Below, one piece after another: positions 53,905-62,915 of a DNA stretch of 64,000 bases. The DNA is from Haloferax prahovense DSM 18310 (GTDB taxonomy: Archaea; Halobacteriota; Halobacteria; Halobacteriales; Haloferacaceae). The first letter of the stretch is position 1; each line of letters opens with the position of its first letter. Where the stretch lies: the NCBI RefSeq assembly GCF_000336815.1, contig NZ_AOLG01000048.1, positions 1-64,000 on the forward strand, given 5' to 3'. Both the position numbers and the translations under genes were made by a program. The notes below the pieces were generated by a model. It was not told where the DNA came from and did no database searches. It saw nothing but the letters and a program-made list of their open reading frames with translations.

Positions 53905-54189
53905 TCACTCGATTTCGAGGCCGCCGGCGTCGGCTCCGTCGTCCGCGCCCTCGTCCCACTCCAGTTCGAACTCGATGCTCAGTTCGTAGGGACCGCCAGC
54001 GGGGCCCTCGCGTTCCGCTTTCACCTCGAACGTCGGCGACGCGGGCGGCTCCATCGTGACAGTCTGGTCGCCGGACTTCAGCGTAATCGGCTCGCCCGCG
54101 TCGAGCTTGTCGGCGACGGTTCGGAGATACGACGCGATTTCCGCTCGCGCCTGTCGGTTCTCGGATTTGAAGAGCACTTCTTCGGGCAT
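53905..54189 (-). CDS. Amphi-Trp domain protein
   Basis: 94-residue haloarchaeal protein with an amphi-Trp domain (starts MPEEVLFKSENRQARAEIAS; core YLRTVADKLDAGEPITLKSG and VTMEPPASPTFEVKAERE). The domain is small, often in haloarchaea and in bacteria, with unknown role. An acidic tail of 15 residues follows. The ATG at 54189 defines the family start; the open frame upstream is a shadow. Confidence 0.88.
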   Translation of the reverse strand: MPEEVLFKSENRQARAEIASYLRTVADKLDAGEPITLKSGDQTVTMEPPASPTFEVKAEREGPAGGPYELSIEFELEWDEGADDGADAGGLEIE

Positions 54190-54266
54190 GGACCGTAGGT
54201 TACACCCGCAGGGGGTTAAGCTTCGTTGCGGTGACGAAAATCGATGGGGAGAGGTGCGCCGACGGG

Positions 54267-55766
54267 TCAGTCGGCCCGGAGGCCGTCGGTGAAGCGGGAC
54301 TGGTTCTCCTCGGGCGCGGCAGCGGTCATCGCGGAGACGCCGACGGTCAGAAGCGCCGACAGCGCCATGCCCCAGAGGGCGTAGTCCCACGTGAGGTAGG
54401 TCGCGCCGAACAGCGTCATCGACCCGACCTCTACCGCGGGGACGAACACGTGGGCGAGGTAGAACGCCTGCGAGCCGAGGATGCCGGCGAACATACCCGT
54501 TCGGGTCGTCCTCGCCCAGTAGAGCGCGACGATGACCGGCAGGGCCATCTGGGCGAACCCGCCGAAGGCGGTGTCGCCGACCGAGACGAGCGTGCCGGGG
54601 CGGAACAGGCTGGCGACGAAGGTGAGCGTGGCGAACAGCGCGACGCCGATGCGGGCGAGCCACGCCTCGCGGGCTTCGCTCGCGTCGGGGTTGACGAAGG
54701 GGCGGTAGAGGTCGCGGGTGAAGTACGACGACCCGGAGAGGAGCATCGAGTCCGACGACGACATCATCGCGGCCATCGCGCCGGCGATGACGAGCGCGGC
54801 GAACCACACCGGCGTGTACTCGTTGAGGAGCACGGGGAGGACGTTCGCGCCCTCGGGCACGGAGATGCCGAGGCCGGCGGCCCACGTGCCGAGGATGAAC
54901 GCGGGCACGAAAAGCAGGACGACGAGGACGGGCCACAGGGCGAACGAGCGCTTGAGGACGGCGCTCGACTTGGCGACGAAAAAGCGCTGGTTTATCTGTG
55001 GGAACATCGCCACGCCGAAGGCGATGGTGACGGCCGACGAGATGATGAACTGCGGCGAGTAGAGGCCGCCGCCGAGCGCGAGGAACTCGGGGTTGTTCGT
55101 CGCGAGGGCGTTCGAGAGCGCCGTGGGGCCGCCGGCCGCGGTGGCCACCCAGCCGACCGCGAGCCAGACGACGCCGAGCATGAACAGCCCTTGGAGGGTG
55201 TCGGTCCACGCGACGCCGCGGAGCCCCGCGATGACGACGTAGGCGATCATGAACACCGTGATACCGGCCGCGCCGGCCCAGTACGGGACTATCCCGTTCG
55301 TCAGACCGACGATGGCCTCGCCCGCGCCCATCTGCTGGAGCATCACGTACGGGAACAGCCAAAACAGGCTGATGCCGGCGACGACGGCACGCAGGCGGGT
55401 CGAGCCGAAGCGGTCGCCGAGCATCTCGCCGAGGGTGACGTAGCCGTGGGCGCGACCGACGAGCCACTGTTTGTAGCCGACGACGTACCAGAGGATGGCG
55501 AACAGCACGCCGTCCATGACGCCCATCACGAGAATCCACTCGGGGCCGGCACGGTAGGCGAGGTCGGGGCCGCCGAAGAACGTGAAGGCAGAGAGGAGCG
55601 TCGCGAAGGTGGTAAACAGGAGGACGACGGTCCCGATGGAGCGACCGGCGAGATAGTAGTCCTCGGCGTCGCGGCTGGTCAGGCGGTAGGCGAGTAAGCC
55701 GACCGCGAGCGCGACCACGAGGTACGCGCCGACGACGCCGAGTTGGATACCGAGCGCCGAGACCAT
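54267..55766 (-). CDS. Sodium/solute symporter (SSS family, PanF-like)
   Basis: 499-residue SSS symporter with thirteen membrane helices; the signature GAMAAMMSSSDSMLLSGSSY (helix 9 region) and YYLAGRSIGTVVLLFTTFAT near the N-terminus are clear. Sodium-coupled uptake of a carboxylate or vitamin such as pantothenate is plausible. Start at ATG 55766, overlapping the stop of the DUF3311 gene by one base; the pair is translation-coupled like YhdT-PanF in bacteria. Confidence 0.9.
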   Translation of the reverse strand: MVSALGIQLGVVGAYLVVALAVGLLAYRLTSRDAEDYYLAGRSIGTVVLLFTTFATLLSAFTFFGGPDLAYRAGPEWILVMGVMDGVLFAILWYVVGYKQWLVGRAHGYVTLGEMLGDRFGSTRLRAVVAGISLFWLFPYVMLQQMGAGEAIVGLTNGIVPYWAGAAGITVFMIAYVVIAGLRGVAWTDTLQGLFMLGVVWLAVGWVATAAGGPTALSNALATNNPEFLALGGGLYSPQFIISSAVTIAFGVAMFPQINQRFFVAKSSAVLKRSFALWPVLVVLLFVPAFILGTWAAGLGISVPEGANVLPVLLNEYTPVWFAALVIAGAMAAMMSSSDSMLLSGSSYFTRDLYRPFVNPDASEAREAWLARIGVALFATLTFVASLFRPGTLVSVGDTAFGGFAQMALPVIVALYWARTTRTGMFAGILGSQAFYLAHVFVPAVEVGSMTLFGATYLTWDYALWGMALSALLTVGVSAMTAAAPEENQSRFTDGLRAD

Positions 55767-55981
55767 CAGCGACCCTCCCCGACGATGCCGCGGTCCCACG
55801 CCGTCCGGGTGAACAGGTGGAAGACGACTGCGGTCAGCCCCATCCAGCCGATGTGCCACCAGAGCCACAGCGGCAGGCCGGCGAAGACCCTGCTGTCGCC
55901 CCAGAGGAACCACGGAACGGCGAACGTCACGAGGATTGCGAAGACGGCAACCCAGCGGTAGTCGATGCGCACTCGCGTCAT
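55766..55981 (-). CDS. DUF3311 small membrane protein
   Basis: 71-residue protein with two membrane helices (about residues 10-28 and 36-58) and the DUF3311 core (FAVPWFLWGD; LPLWLWWHIGWMGLTAVVFH). It precedes the SSS symporter and overlaps its start by one base. In other genomes DUF3311 genes also sit before SSS genes, so it is probably an accessory subunit. Confidence 0.88.
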   Translation of the reverse strand: MTRVRIDYRWVAVFAILVTFAVPWFLWGDSRVFAGLPLWLWWHIGWMGLTAVVFHLFTRTAWDRGIVGEGR

Positions 55982-56145
55982 TCGTAGGAACGATAATCGA
56001 CAATGAGGCGTAAATCTTACTCTATCGACCTACGTTGCCCCACATTGAAGAACTATTTTCTTCAACAGGGACGGTCGAACGACGGGAACCATCCACGGAC
56101 GCGCACGCGACAGAGCCGACGCGGAAGGCGGGGTCGTCCGCGGGC

Positions 56146-56175
56146 GAATCGGCCGCCGGAGAATCGGCCGCCGGA
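56146..56175. repeat. 15-bp perfect tandem repeat
   Basis: GAATCGGCCGCCGGA occurs twice in succession (56146-56160, 56161-56175) just upstream of the isomerase-type gene. It lies in the leader region, not in coding sequence if the ATG at 56209 is right. Confidence 0.9.
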
Positions 56176-56208
56176 ACAGTTTCCAGCGGCGCGTGCGACC
56201 GGAGACAC

Positions 56209-56958
56209 ATGGACTTCGGTATTCAGCTGTACTCGCTTCGCGAGCTCGACGAACCGACGTCGGCGCTCGTCCGACGCGCCGCGGACGCCGGCTTCGACGG
56301 CGTGGAGTTCGCGGGCGTCGACGACGCGGCGGCGGTCCGCGCGGCCCTCGACGAGACCGGACTCGGCGTCCCCGCGGCCCACGTCCCCATCGAGGACCTC
56401 GAAGCCGACCTCGACGCGGTCTGCGAGCGATACGGCGCGCTCGGCGTCGAGACCCTCGTGGTTCCGTATCTCCCGCCCGAGGCGTTCGCCGACGCCGACG
56501 CGGTGGACGAGACCGCACACCGACTGGACGACCTGACCGCGAAGTGCGACGAGCGGGGCGTCAGACTGCTCTACCACAACCACGACCACGAACTCGCCGC
56601 GGTCGAGGGCGAACCCGCGCTCGACCGATTGGCCGAGGAGTCCGGCGTCGGTTTCGAACTCGACCTCGCGTGGATTCTCGCCGCCGGCTACGACCCCGTC
56701 GCGTACCTCGACCGCTACGCCGACCGGACCCCGGTCGTCCACCTGAAGGACGTCGTCCGCGACGCCGACGCGGAGCGCGGCGGTCGACCCGTGTCGCTCG
56801 GCGAGGGAGAACTCGATATGGACCGCTGTCTCGCGGCCGCACGCGAGGGGTTCGTCGAGTGGGCCGTCGCCGAACACGACTTCCCCGAAGCGCCCGCAGC
56901 GTTCTGTCGAGACGCGGGCGAGTTCGTCGCGGCGCACCGAACCGACGAGGGGGCGTGA
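56209..56958 (+). CDS. Sugar phosphate isomerase/epimerase-like TIM barrel
   Basis: 249-residue protein of the AP endonuclease 2-like sugar isomerase family. It begins MDFGIQLYSLRELDEPTSAL and contains the usual metal-binding residues: Glu in FDGVEFAG, His in LLYHNHDHELA, Asp in GFELDLAWI and His/Asp in PVVHLKDVV and WAVAEHDFPEA. It may isomerise a sugar or inositol; no pathway genes are adjacent. ATG 56209; the longer frame upstream contains the 15-bp tandem repeat and is shadow-like. Confidence 0.88.
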   Translation: MDFGIQLYSLRELDEPTSALVRRAADAGFDGVEFAGVDDAAAVRAALDETGLGVPAAHVPIEDLEADLDAVCERYGALGVETLVVPYLPPEAFADADAVDETAHRLDDLTAKCDERGVRLLYHNHDHELAAVEGEPALDRLAEESGVGFELDLAWILAAGYDPVAYLDRYADRTPVVHLKDVVRDADAERGGRPVSLGEGELDMDRCLAAAREGFVEWAVAEHDFPEAPAAFCRDAGEFVAAHRTDEGA

Positions 56959-57171
56959 CAAATCACGCGGTCGGGCGAAACGGCGGGAGAGCGACGGTTC
57001 GCCGGCGTTTCGCGGGACACGGAGTCGGAGTCGAACGCCCCGCGAGCGTTCGAATCGTCGGCCACGATAGATATTTCCCTCGGGCGCAACTTATATAATG
57101 ACGTTCGTGGGTCCGGCCCATGACATCATCACAATCATCACATCACCACCCCCAACGGGGTGACTTCACCA
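56959..57171 (+). promoter_or_regulatory. dnaG promoter and leader with Shine-Dalgarno
   Basis: The only strong TATA element is CTTATATAATG at 57090-57100, predicting transcription start about 57118-57122. The leader is then about 50 bases and low-complexity (ATCATCACAATCATCACATC). A Shine-Dalgarno-like GGGGTGA ends eight bases before the ATG at 57172, so dnaG is probably translated from a leadered mRNA. An ATG at 57120, close to the predicted start, opens a different frame that runs into dnaG. Confidence 0.6.
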
Positions 57172-58575
57172 ATGGACGACACTGCAAAATATCTCATTCA
57201 CGCTTCCATCTCCGCCGACGGGGTCGTCGAACGGAGCGACGTCGTCGGGGCCGTCTTCGGCCAGACCGAGGGCCTCCTCGGCGACGAACTCGACCTCCGC
57301 GACCTCCAACAGTCCTCCAAGGTCGGTCGGATAGACGTACAGATAGACTCGGAAAACGGCCACTCGTTCGGCCAGATGACCATCGCCAGCAGCCTCGACA
57401 AGGTCGAGACGGCCATCCTCGCGGCCTCGCTGGAGACGCTGACCCGCGTCGGTCCCTGTCAGGCCGTCATCGAGGTCACGAACATCGAGGACGTGCGCGA
57501 GGCCAAGCGACGGATGGTCGTCGAGCGCGCCAAGGAACTCCTCTCGGAGTCGTTCGACGACACCGTGATGAGCTCGACCGAAATCCTCGAAGCGGTCAAA
57601 GAGAGCGTCCGCGTCGAGGACATCACCGAGTATCAGGGTCTCCCGGCCGGCCCCCGCGTCGCCGACTCGGACGCCATCATCGTCGTCGAGGGGCGCGCCG
57701 ACGTGCTCACGCTCCTCCGCTACGGCATCAAAAACGCCGTCGCCGTCGAGGGGACGAACGTCCCCGACGCGGTCGCCGGACTGACCCAAGAGCGGACCGT
57801 CACGGCGTTCCTCGACGGCGACCGCGGCGGCGAACTCATCCTGCGCGAACTCTCGCAGGTCGGCGACGTGGACTACGTCGCCTTTGCGCCCGACGGCCGG
57901 TCGGTCGAGGACCTCGACCGCGCGTCGGTCGTCCGCGCCCTCAGGAACAAGGTCCCGCTCTCGTCGCTTCCGGACGACGGCGACGGTGACTTCCGGGCCG
58001 CCGTCGCCGCCGCCAACGGGACAGGAGACGTTCCGACGGACCCTCGCACGGAGTCGCCGACGACTGACGCGTCGTCGACTCCACCCGCAGACGGCCACGC
58101 GAACGGGCCCGCCGACGCGGTCAGCGAGCCACCCGCCGAGGCCGGCACCGGCGGTACCGTCACGGTCGGAAAGCCCACCGGCCCCGCGAGCACCGACGCC
58201 GACGCCGACGCAAACGGCGGGGTGGTCACCGAGTCCGAGGTCGAAGCCGTCGCCGAGGCGGTCGAACCGACCGACCAGCGTCCCTCGCTCGCCGACCACG
58301 TGCGCGAGGTCATCGCCGACGAGAGCGGCATGGCCCGGCTCCTGGACGACGACCTCGGCATCGACGACGAGGTCGCGGTCGAGAAGGTGTACGACGCCGT
58401 CGAGTACGCCGACCCCGCCCCGGCGCTCGTCGTCGTCGACGGCGAGGCGAGCCAGAAACTCGTCGACATCGCGGCCCAGCGCGGCGTCGAACACGTCGTG
58501 GCGCGCTCGGCCGGCGAGTACGTCAAAAAGCCCGTCAGCGTCCGCGTCAGAACCGCGGACCAGCTCCTCGACTGA
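57172..58575 (+). CDS. dnaG: DnaG-like primase
   Basis: 467-residue archaeal DnaG. Toprim domain motifs are present: [17 protein letters not shown] (Glu, about residues 170-186) and [12 protein letters not shown] (Asp-x-Asp, about 212-223). An Ala/Pro/Thr-rich acidic linker (about 285-365) precedes a C-terminal domain ([31 protein letters not shown]). In archaea the protein is associated with the exosome and RNA synthesis as well as with primase activity. ATG 57172 is supported by a Shine-Dalgarno-like GGGGTGA 8 bases upstream; a longer start at 57160 (MTSP) is rejected for this reason. Confidence 0.96.
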   Translation: MDDTAKYLIHASISADGVVERSDVVGAVFGQTEGLLGDELDLRDLQQSSKVGRIDVQIDSENGHSFGQMTIASSLDKVETAILAASLETLTRVGPCQAVIEVTNIEDVREAKRRMVVERAKELLSESFDDTVMSSTEILEAVKESVRVEDITEYQGLPAGPRVADSDAIIVVEGRADVLTLLRYGIKNAVAVEGTNVPDAVAGLTQERTVTAFLDGDRGGELILRELSQVGDVDYVAFAPDGRSVEDLDRASVVRALRNKVPLSSLPDDGDGDFRAAVAAANGTGDVPTDPRTESPTTDASSTPPADGHANGPADAVSEPPAEAGTGGTVTVGKPTGPASTDADADANGGVVTESEVEAVAEAVEPTDQRPSLADHVREVIADESGMARLLDDDLGIDDEVAVEKVYDAVEYADPAPALVVVDGEASQKLVDIAAQRGVEHVVARSAGEYVKKPVSVRVRTADQLLD

Positions 58576-58608
58576 GGACGGAACGTGGCCCGACGCCGGC
58601 CGAGACGG

Positions 58609-59025
58609 TCAGCCCTCGCTCGATTCGAGGACGAACCGTAGCCCGTCGTCGCCGTCGAACGCGTCCGGAATGCGGGCGTCCCGGCGGAATCCGAGCGCCT
58701 CGTAACAGGCACGCGCGCCGTCGTTCTCCGGATGGACCAGCAACGTGAGCGGCGCGTCTGACGCTGGACGAGAGTCCCGGTACGCTTCCACGAGCGCGGT
58801 GGCGCGGCCCTCCCGGCGGTGGTCGGGGGAAACCGCGAGTTCGGTCAGATGCGCGCCGACGGCGAGAAGGTAGCCGACCGGCCGGTCGTCGGCGTCGACG
58901 GCGACGAGAAGCGTCCCGACGGCGGGCCACGCGCCCAAGAGGTCGGGCGAGGGATGCGAGACGAGCCGTTGGAGCGATTCGACGGCCGGCACGTCGGTGT
59001 CGCGGGCGGGGCGAACGCCCGTCAC
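58609..59025 (-). CDS. GNAT family N-acetyltransferase
   Basis: 138-residue GNAT with acetyl-CoA loop HLTELAVSPDHRREGRATAL and C-terminal NDGARACYEALGFRRDARIP. The start is a GTG at 59025 (VTGVRPARDTDV), which is where family homology begins; the longer frame upstream is basic and shadow-like. It is 16 bases downstream of the DUF92 stop on the same strand, so likely in one operon. Substrate unknown. Confidence 0.85.
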   Translation of the reverse strand: MTGVRPARDTDVPAVESLQRLVSHPSPDLLGAWPAVGTLLVAVDADDRPVGYLLAVGAHLTELAVSPDHRREGRATALVEAYRDSRPASDAPLTLLVHPENDGARACYEALGFRRDARIPDAFDGDDGLRFVLESSEG

Positions 59026-59041
59026 GGCCGAGTCACCCCCG

Positions 59042-60355
59042 TCACAGCGGAATCCAGACGAGGACCGCGCCCAGCGCGCCGGCGAACGTGGCGAGGAAGT
59101 TGACCGCCTGGTTGCCGAGGCCGGCTCCCTCGACCGTCGCACCGAGCAGACTGTCGACCGTCATTCCGACGAGTCCGCCGGCGAGAATAGCGATAGCGGC
59201 CGTCTGCGCCGGCAGGGGAAGCACCAGCACGCTCACGCCGGCCACGAAGGCCGCGCCCAGCGCGCCGGCGACTTCGCCTTGCCACGTGACCGCGCCGTCG
59301 GTCCCGGCGGGAACCGGTTTGAGCGAGGTGATGAGCCGCGGCTGGTCGAACAGCCCGCCGATTTCGCTGGAGAGCGTGTCGCTCATCGCGGCGGCGGCCG
59401 ACCCGGCGAATGCGAGGACGAGTAGGTCGCTGACGAACGGGTAGCCGAGCGTTTGCGCCGCGGCGTAGCCGACGACGGCGACGAGCGAGACGCCCGAGTT
59501 GCCGAGGACGTTGCCGGTGCCGCGAGCGCCGTCGTTGTCCTCGGCGACGCCGCGTTCGGCCTTGCTGTCGTACCGGAACTTGGTGGCGAGCGCGCCGACG
59601 CCGAAGAAGGAGACGAGCACGAGCGCCCAGCCGAAGCCGCCGAAGACGACCGCGAAGAGGAGCAGGAGGACGCCGGTAATCATGCCGGCGACTGAGGCCG
59701 TGCCGAGGGCGTAGGCGGCGTAGCCGAGCGCGACCGTGAGGGCGAGCGCGACGCCGGTCTGCGTCGGCGACACCGGCCCCGCGAGCACCTCGACGCCCCA
59801 CAGGACGAGGCCGATAGAGAGCATGACGAGCGGGTCGTCGCGCTCGTAGAGGGCCGTCCGGAGCACCGCGCCGACGAGACCGCCGACGGCCGCGAGGAGG
59901 GTGAATCGGGCGAGCAGCATCGCATCGCCGGTCAGCGACGCGATTGCCGCCTGTCCCGCGGTACCGGCGAGGACCGCGGCCACGACGAAGCCCGCCGCGC
60001 GAAGCGACTCGTCGGACGTTCTCGAATCCACCAGTCGCGCGCCGAGGTTGCCGTAGGCGAGTGTCAACACCGCGGCGGCGAACACCGAAAGCGGCATCGT
60101 GACGCGCGGGACCGTCGCCAAGAGGGCGAGGCCGGTCGCGGCCAGTGCGAACCCGGCGAGCCCGTTGAGCCGGCCGTCCTGCCGGTCGCCGGGCCGCGCG
60201 AACAGCTCGAAGAGGGGGCCGTCGTCGACGACGAAGGCCGCCAGGAGCGCGACTGCGGCGAAGGGCGCGAACGCGGCCGCGCCGAGACTGGGGGCCGCGA
60301 GGGCCAACGTCCCGACGACCGCGAATCCGCCCGCTCGCCGTACCGTGGAAGTCAC
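59042..60355 (-). CDS. DUF92 family membrane protein
   Basis: 437-residue protein with a C-terminal DUF92 region (about 200-437: AERGVAEDNDGARGTGNVLG, AGSAAAAMSDTLSSEIGGLF, GGLVGMTVDSLLGATVEGAG) and about ten to twelve membrane helices. DUF92 proteins are related to VTE6-type phytyl-phosphate kinase, so a lipid-phosphate kinase role is possible. In this window its divergent neighbour is a cis-prenyltransferase-like gene, which supports an isoprenoid link. Start is a GTG at 60355 (MTSTVRRAG). Confidence 0.85.
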   Translation of the reverse strand: MTSTVRRAGGFAVVGTLALAAPSLGAAAFAPFAAVALLAAFVVDDGPLFELFARPGDRQDGRLNGLAGFALAATGLALLATVPRVTMPLSVFAAAVLTLAYGNLGARLVDSRTSDESLRAAGFVVAAVLAGTAGQAAIASLTGDAMLLARFTLLAAVGGLVGAVLRTALYERDDPLVMLSIGLVLWGVEVLAGPVSPTQTGVALALTVALGYAAYALGTASVAGMITGVLLLLFAVVFGGFGWALVLVSFFGVGALATKFRYDSKAERGVAEDNDGARGTGNVLGNSGVSLVAVVGYAAAQTLGYPFVSDLLVLAFAGSAAAAMSDTLSSEIGGLFDQPRLITSLKPVPAGTDGAVTWQGEVAGALGAAFVAGVSVLVLPLPAQTAAIAILAGGLVGMTVDSLLGATVEGAGLGNQAVNFLATFAGALGAVLVWIPL

Positions 60356-60505
60356 ACCATTCGGTATCCCCGACGCGCACTTAACCCTCCCGACATCACC
60401 GACGACCGCACAACCGCGGGTCTGCGGCCCGGTGTCGGACGGACCGAACCTCGGTGCCGACACCGAACCCGAAGCGTTAGGAGAATCGCCGCGAGAACGA
60501 CTCCC

Positions 60506-61114
60506 GTGGGACTGTACGACTCCTATCTCGCCCTCCGATTCCGCCTCGACGACGCCGACGCCCCCGAGCACGTGGCGCTCGTCATCACCGAGCGCGACCT
60601 GCTGGAACAGGGCGCGTACGAGACGCTCGAAGCCTTCGTCGGCTGGGCGTTCGAGTTCGGAAGCGACCGCGTCACCATCTCCGTGAGCGTCCTCGACGAG
60701 GCGGTCGTCCCGACGCTCGCCCGCGAACTCCGCGACCTCGACGTCCCCCAGCGAGTGGAGGTCCGCGAACCCGGCGACACCGAGCGCGCCGACGCCCCGG
60801 TGCAGGTGAGCATCGGCCTCGGCGGGAAACGCGAGTTCGCCACTGTCGTCCGGTCGTTGGCCGCGGAGGTCGACGAAGGTGCGCTCGCCCCCGACGACAT
60901 CGACGCCGCGGACATCGAACAGCGGCTCGTGTTCCCCGACGAGCCGGACTTCGTGGTCAAGACGGGCGCCGAGCGCCTGTCGGACTTCATGATTTGGCAG
61001 TCCGTGTACGCGGAACTCTACTTCACCGACGTGAACTGGCGGGACTTCAGGAAGCGCGATTATCTGCGGGCGTTGCGGGACTATCAGGACCGGCAGCGGA
61101 GATTTGGTCGATAG
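60506..61114 (+). CDS. Truncated-looking cis-prenyltransferase-like protein
   Basis: 202-residue protein. Its C-terminal half shows the family motif FPDEPDFVVKTGAERLSDFM and IWQSVYAELYFTDVNWRDFR, typical of undecaprenyl-diphosphate synthase family proteins. But the N-terminal substrate motif (DGNRRWA type with catalytic Asp) and the normal length (about 250-300) are absent; only MGLYDSYLALRFRLDD stands there. It may be a non-catalytic subunit or a diverged enzyme. The start is a GTG at 60506. Divergent from the DUF92 gene. Confidence 0.75.
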   Translation: MGLYDSYLALRFRLDDADAPEHVALVITERDLLEQGAYETLEAFVGWAFEFGSDRVTISVSVLDEAVVPTLARELRDLDVPQRVEVREPGDTERADAPVQVSIGLGGKREFATVVRSLAAEVDEGALAPDDIDAADIEQRLVFPDEPDFVVKTGAERLSDFMIWQSVYAELYFTDVNWRDFRKRDYLRALRDYQDRQRRFGR

Positions 61115-61262
61115 GCCAAATCCCGTGACAGCGTCGCTGGCACGGTGGATGGCCGATGAGCGTCAGCGAATCGTCCAAACGCTATCGCGCTCGGAGAGTG
61201 CGACAGAAGTTCGGCCGGTAGGGCGAATCACGCCGGTCCGCTTTCTCGGAGAGCGAACGCCG

Positions 61263-61994
61263 TTAGTCCCACGACCGGCGCCCGGTAGTTCGCTCCCGAG
61301 AGATTCGCTGTGCGCCTCGAATCAACAGCGCGACGCCGAACCAGAACCCGAGCGTGTAGGCGACGACCGTACCGACGTACAGCGTGAGTTCGGTCGTGAA
61401 CCGGAGGTTGACGATTTCCGCGCCGGCGACGAGGAAGACGCCCCCGAACAGTATCGGCGTCGGGGTCCGCTCTTTCGTGCTCCAGAACTTGGTCGACATG
61501 CCGATGACGGTCACGATGACCGTGACGACCGTCCAGTAGAGGCGAACCGACTCGCCAACCCCGAGTTCGATGGGCCCCCAGACGACCGCCGCGACGAGGG
61601 CCCACCCGGAAAGTACGACCAGGAAGAACGCGAGGAGTCCACCGAGGAGCTTCCGTCTGAACGACCCGCCAGACGGGGCTGAACGCCGTAGGACCAGGTC
61701 GACGACCTTCTTGTATATACTAATCGCCGCTACCCCCTCAAGGAAGCCCGTCAGTAGGACGATGACGACGGCAATCGGAGCGAAGACAGAGATCGAACGC
61801 GTCCCCCAAACCGTGACGCCGACACCGATACCTAACAGTATCACACCGAGAACGTCCTGTCCGGTTTCGACGCTCAACTCGTCGTCGGCGTCGACGAAGG
61901 GGAGCCCCCACGTCACGAACGTCGAACCGACAGCCAGCAGCGCTATCGACAGCCACTCAGGAACGTACTCGAAGAGGAACGATATCTGCATCAT
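61263..61994 (-). CDS. Membrane protein (243 aa)
   Basis: 243-residue protein with about six membrane helices (PEWLSIALLAVGSTFVTWGL; DVLGVILLGIGVGVTVWGTR; SVFAPIAVVIVLLTGFLEGV; LLGGLLAFFLVVLSGWALVA; YWTVVTVIVTVIGMSTKF; and a C-terminal pair). No known domain. Start ATG 61994, overlapping the upstream gene by ATGA, so co-translated. Ends in a basic tail. Confidence 0.72.
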   Translation of the reverse strand: MMQISFLFEYVPEWLSIALLAVGSTFVTWGLPFVDADDELSVETGQDVLGVILLGIGVGVTVWGTRSISVFAPIAVVIVLLTGFLEGVAAISIYKKVVDLVLRRSAPSGGSFRRKLLGGLLAFFLVVLSGWALVAAVVWGPIELGVGESVRLYWTVVTVIVTVIGMSTKFWSTKERTPTPILFGGVFLVAGAEIVNLRFTTELTLYVGTVVAYTLGFWFGVALLIRGAQRISRERTTGRRSWD

Positions 61995-62332
61995 GTCTTC
62001 CCCAAGTACCGGTCGACGAACGCGACCGTGAAGATGTAGAACGCCAGCGCCATGAACAAAAGCGGGAACGCTACCGTCGACTCCCGCAACGAGTAGCCGA
62101 ACGCGAAGTCGCTCGTCACGTCGATTCGGTCGACGTACCAGACGAGGACGCCGGGATAGACCAGCGTAGTGAACAGCCACAGGCCGAGAAAGTCGTCCAC
62201 GTCGTCGCTCAGAATGAGAAACAGTCCCGTATAGCTGAAGAAGGTTCCGAGCAGGACGAGTGGCGGGTACACATCAAGCGTCTTCGCGACCCCGTCGGGG
62301 AGTGAGGGTGCGGCGACGAGGAGCAAGTCCAT
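61991..62332 (-). CDS. Membrane protein (113 aa)
   Basis: 113-residue protein with about three membrane helices (about residues 24-45, 48-66 and 85-106). It overlaps the following gene by four bases (ATGA). Domains not recognised; the two probably form a small membrane complex. Confidence 0.72.
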   Translation of the reverse strand: MDLLLVAAPSLPDGVAKTLDVYPPLVLLGTFFSYTGLFLILSDDVDDFLGLWLFTTLVYPGVLVWYVDRIDVTSDFAFGYSLRESTVAFPLLFMALAFYIFTVAFVDRYLGKT

Positions 62333-62476
62333 CGCTTGCCACCAAGCAGACTACCGATAGTAAAGTTTGATACCTCAACATGTTTTGATACCCGTGAGAA
62401 CCGCCGCTCTCGCGGCGTTACTACAGTCCACAAGAGCAGTCGAGGAGCACGTTCCCGACTCTCAGTTGCCGAACAG

Positions 62477-62839
62477 ATGCCCTCCACCTCGCCCAACAGA
62501 ACAGACCTCCTCCCGCCGCCACCGCCGGCCAGCGAGTGGCTCGAAGACGGGCACGTCCTCCTTGCGCTCTCGCTGTTGCTCATCCTCTGGCTCAATCAGC
62601 CCGCCCCCCCAGACTGGCCGTGGGCGCTCGTCGGCGTGGCTATCGTTCCGCCGTGGCTGTTCCTCGAATCGCGCTACGACGACTGGCGCTCGTGGGTTCC
62701 GACCGCCGCCTACATCGGGATGGTACTGGTGTTGTGGCCCCGGCAGGAAGCCGAGTTCGTCGCCATTGTGCTCGGGCAGAGCGCCGCGTTGCTGGGATGG
62801 CTCTGCTGGCGGACGTTCCAGCGGCGGGTTCGCCGGTAG
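62477..62839 (+). CDS. Small membrane protein (120 aa)
   Basis: 120-residue protein: a Pro-rich N-terminus (LLPPPPPASEW) and three hydrophobic segments (HVLLALSLLLILWLN; WALVGVAIVPPWLFLE; AAYIGMVLVLWP, then VAIVLGQSAALLGWLCW). No family recognised. Divergent from the membrane-protein pair; ATG 62477. The following serpin gene is on the same strand after 76 bases and has its own TATA element. Confidence 0.7.
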   Translation: MPSTSPNRTDLLPPPPPASEWLEDGHVLLALSLLLILWLNQPAPPDWPWALVGVAIVPPWLFLESRYDDWRSWVPTAAYIGMVLVLWPRQEAEFVAIVLGQSAALLGWLCWRTFQRRVRR

Positions 62840-62915
62840 GGTGACCCGCCGACGTCTCTCAAACGGCTGTTTGCGCTTACAGAAGACATATTGTTAGACC
62901 GCTGAACGTTCCGAC

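Noticed and set aside
57120-57989. Open frame of 289 codons starting at an ATG near the predicted dnaG transcript start
   Set aside because: It overlaps dnaG in another frame, and its basic composition is typical of shadow frames; only a short translation start there is conceivable.
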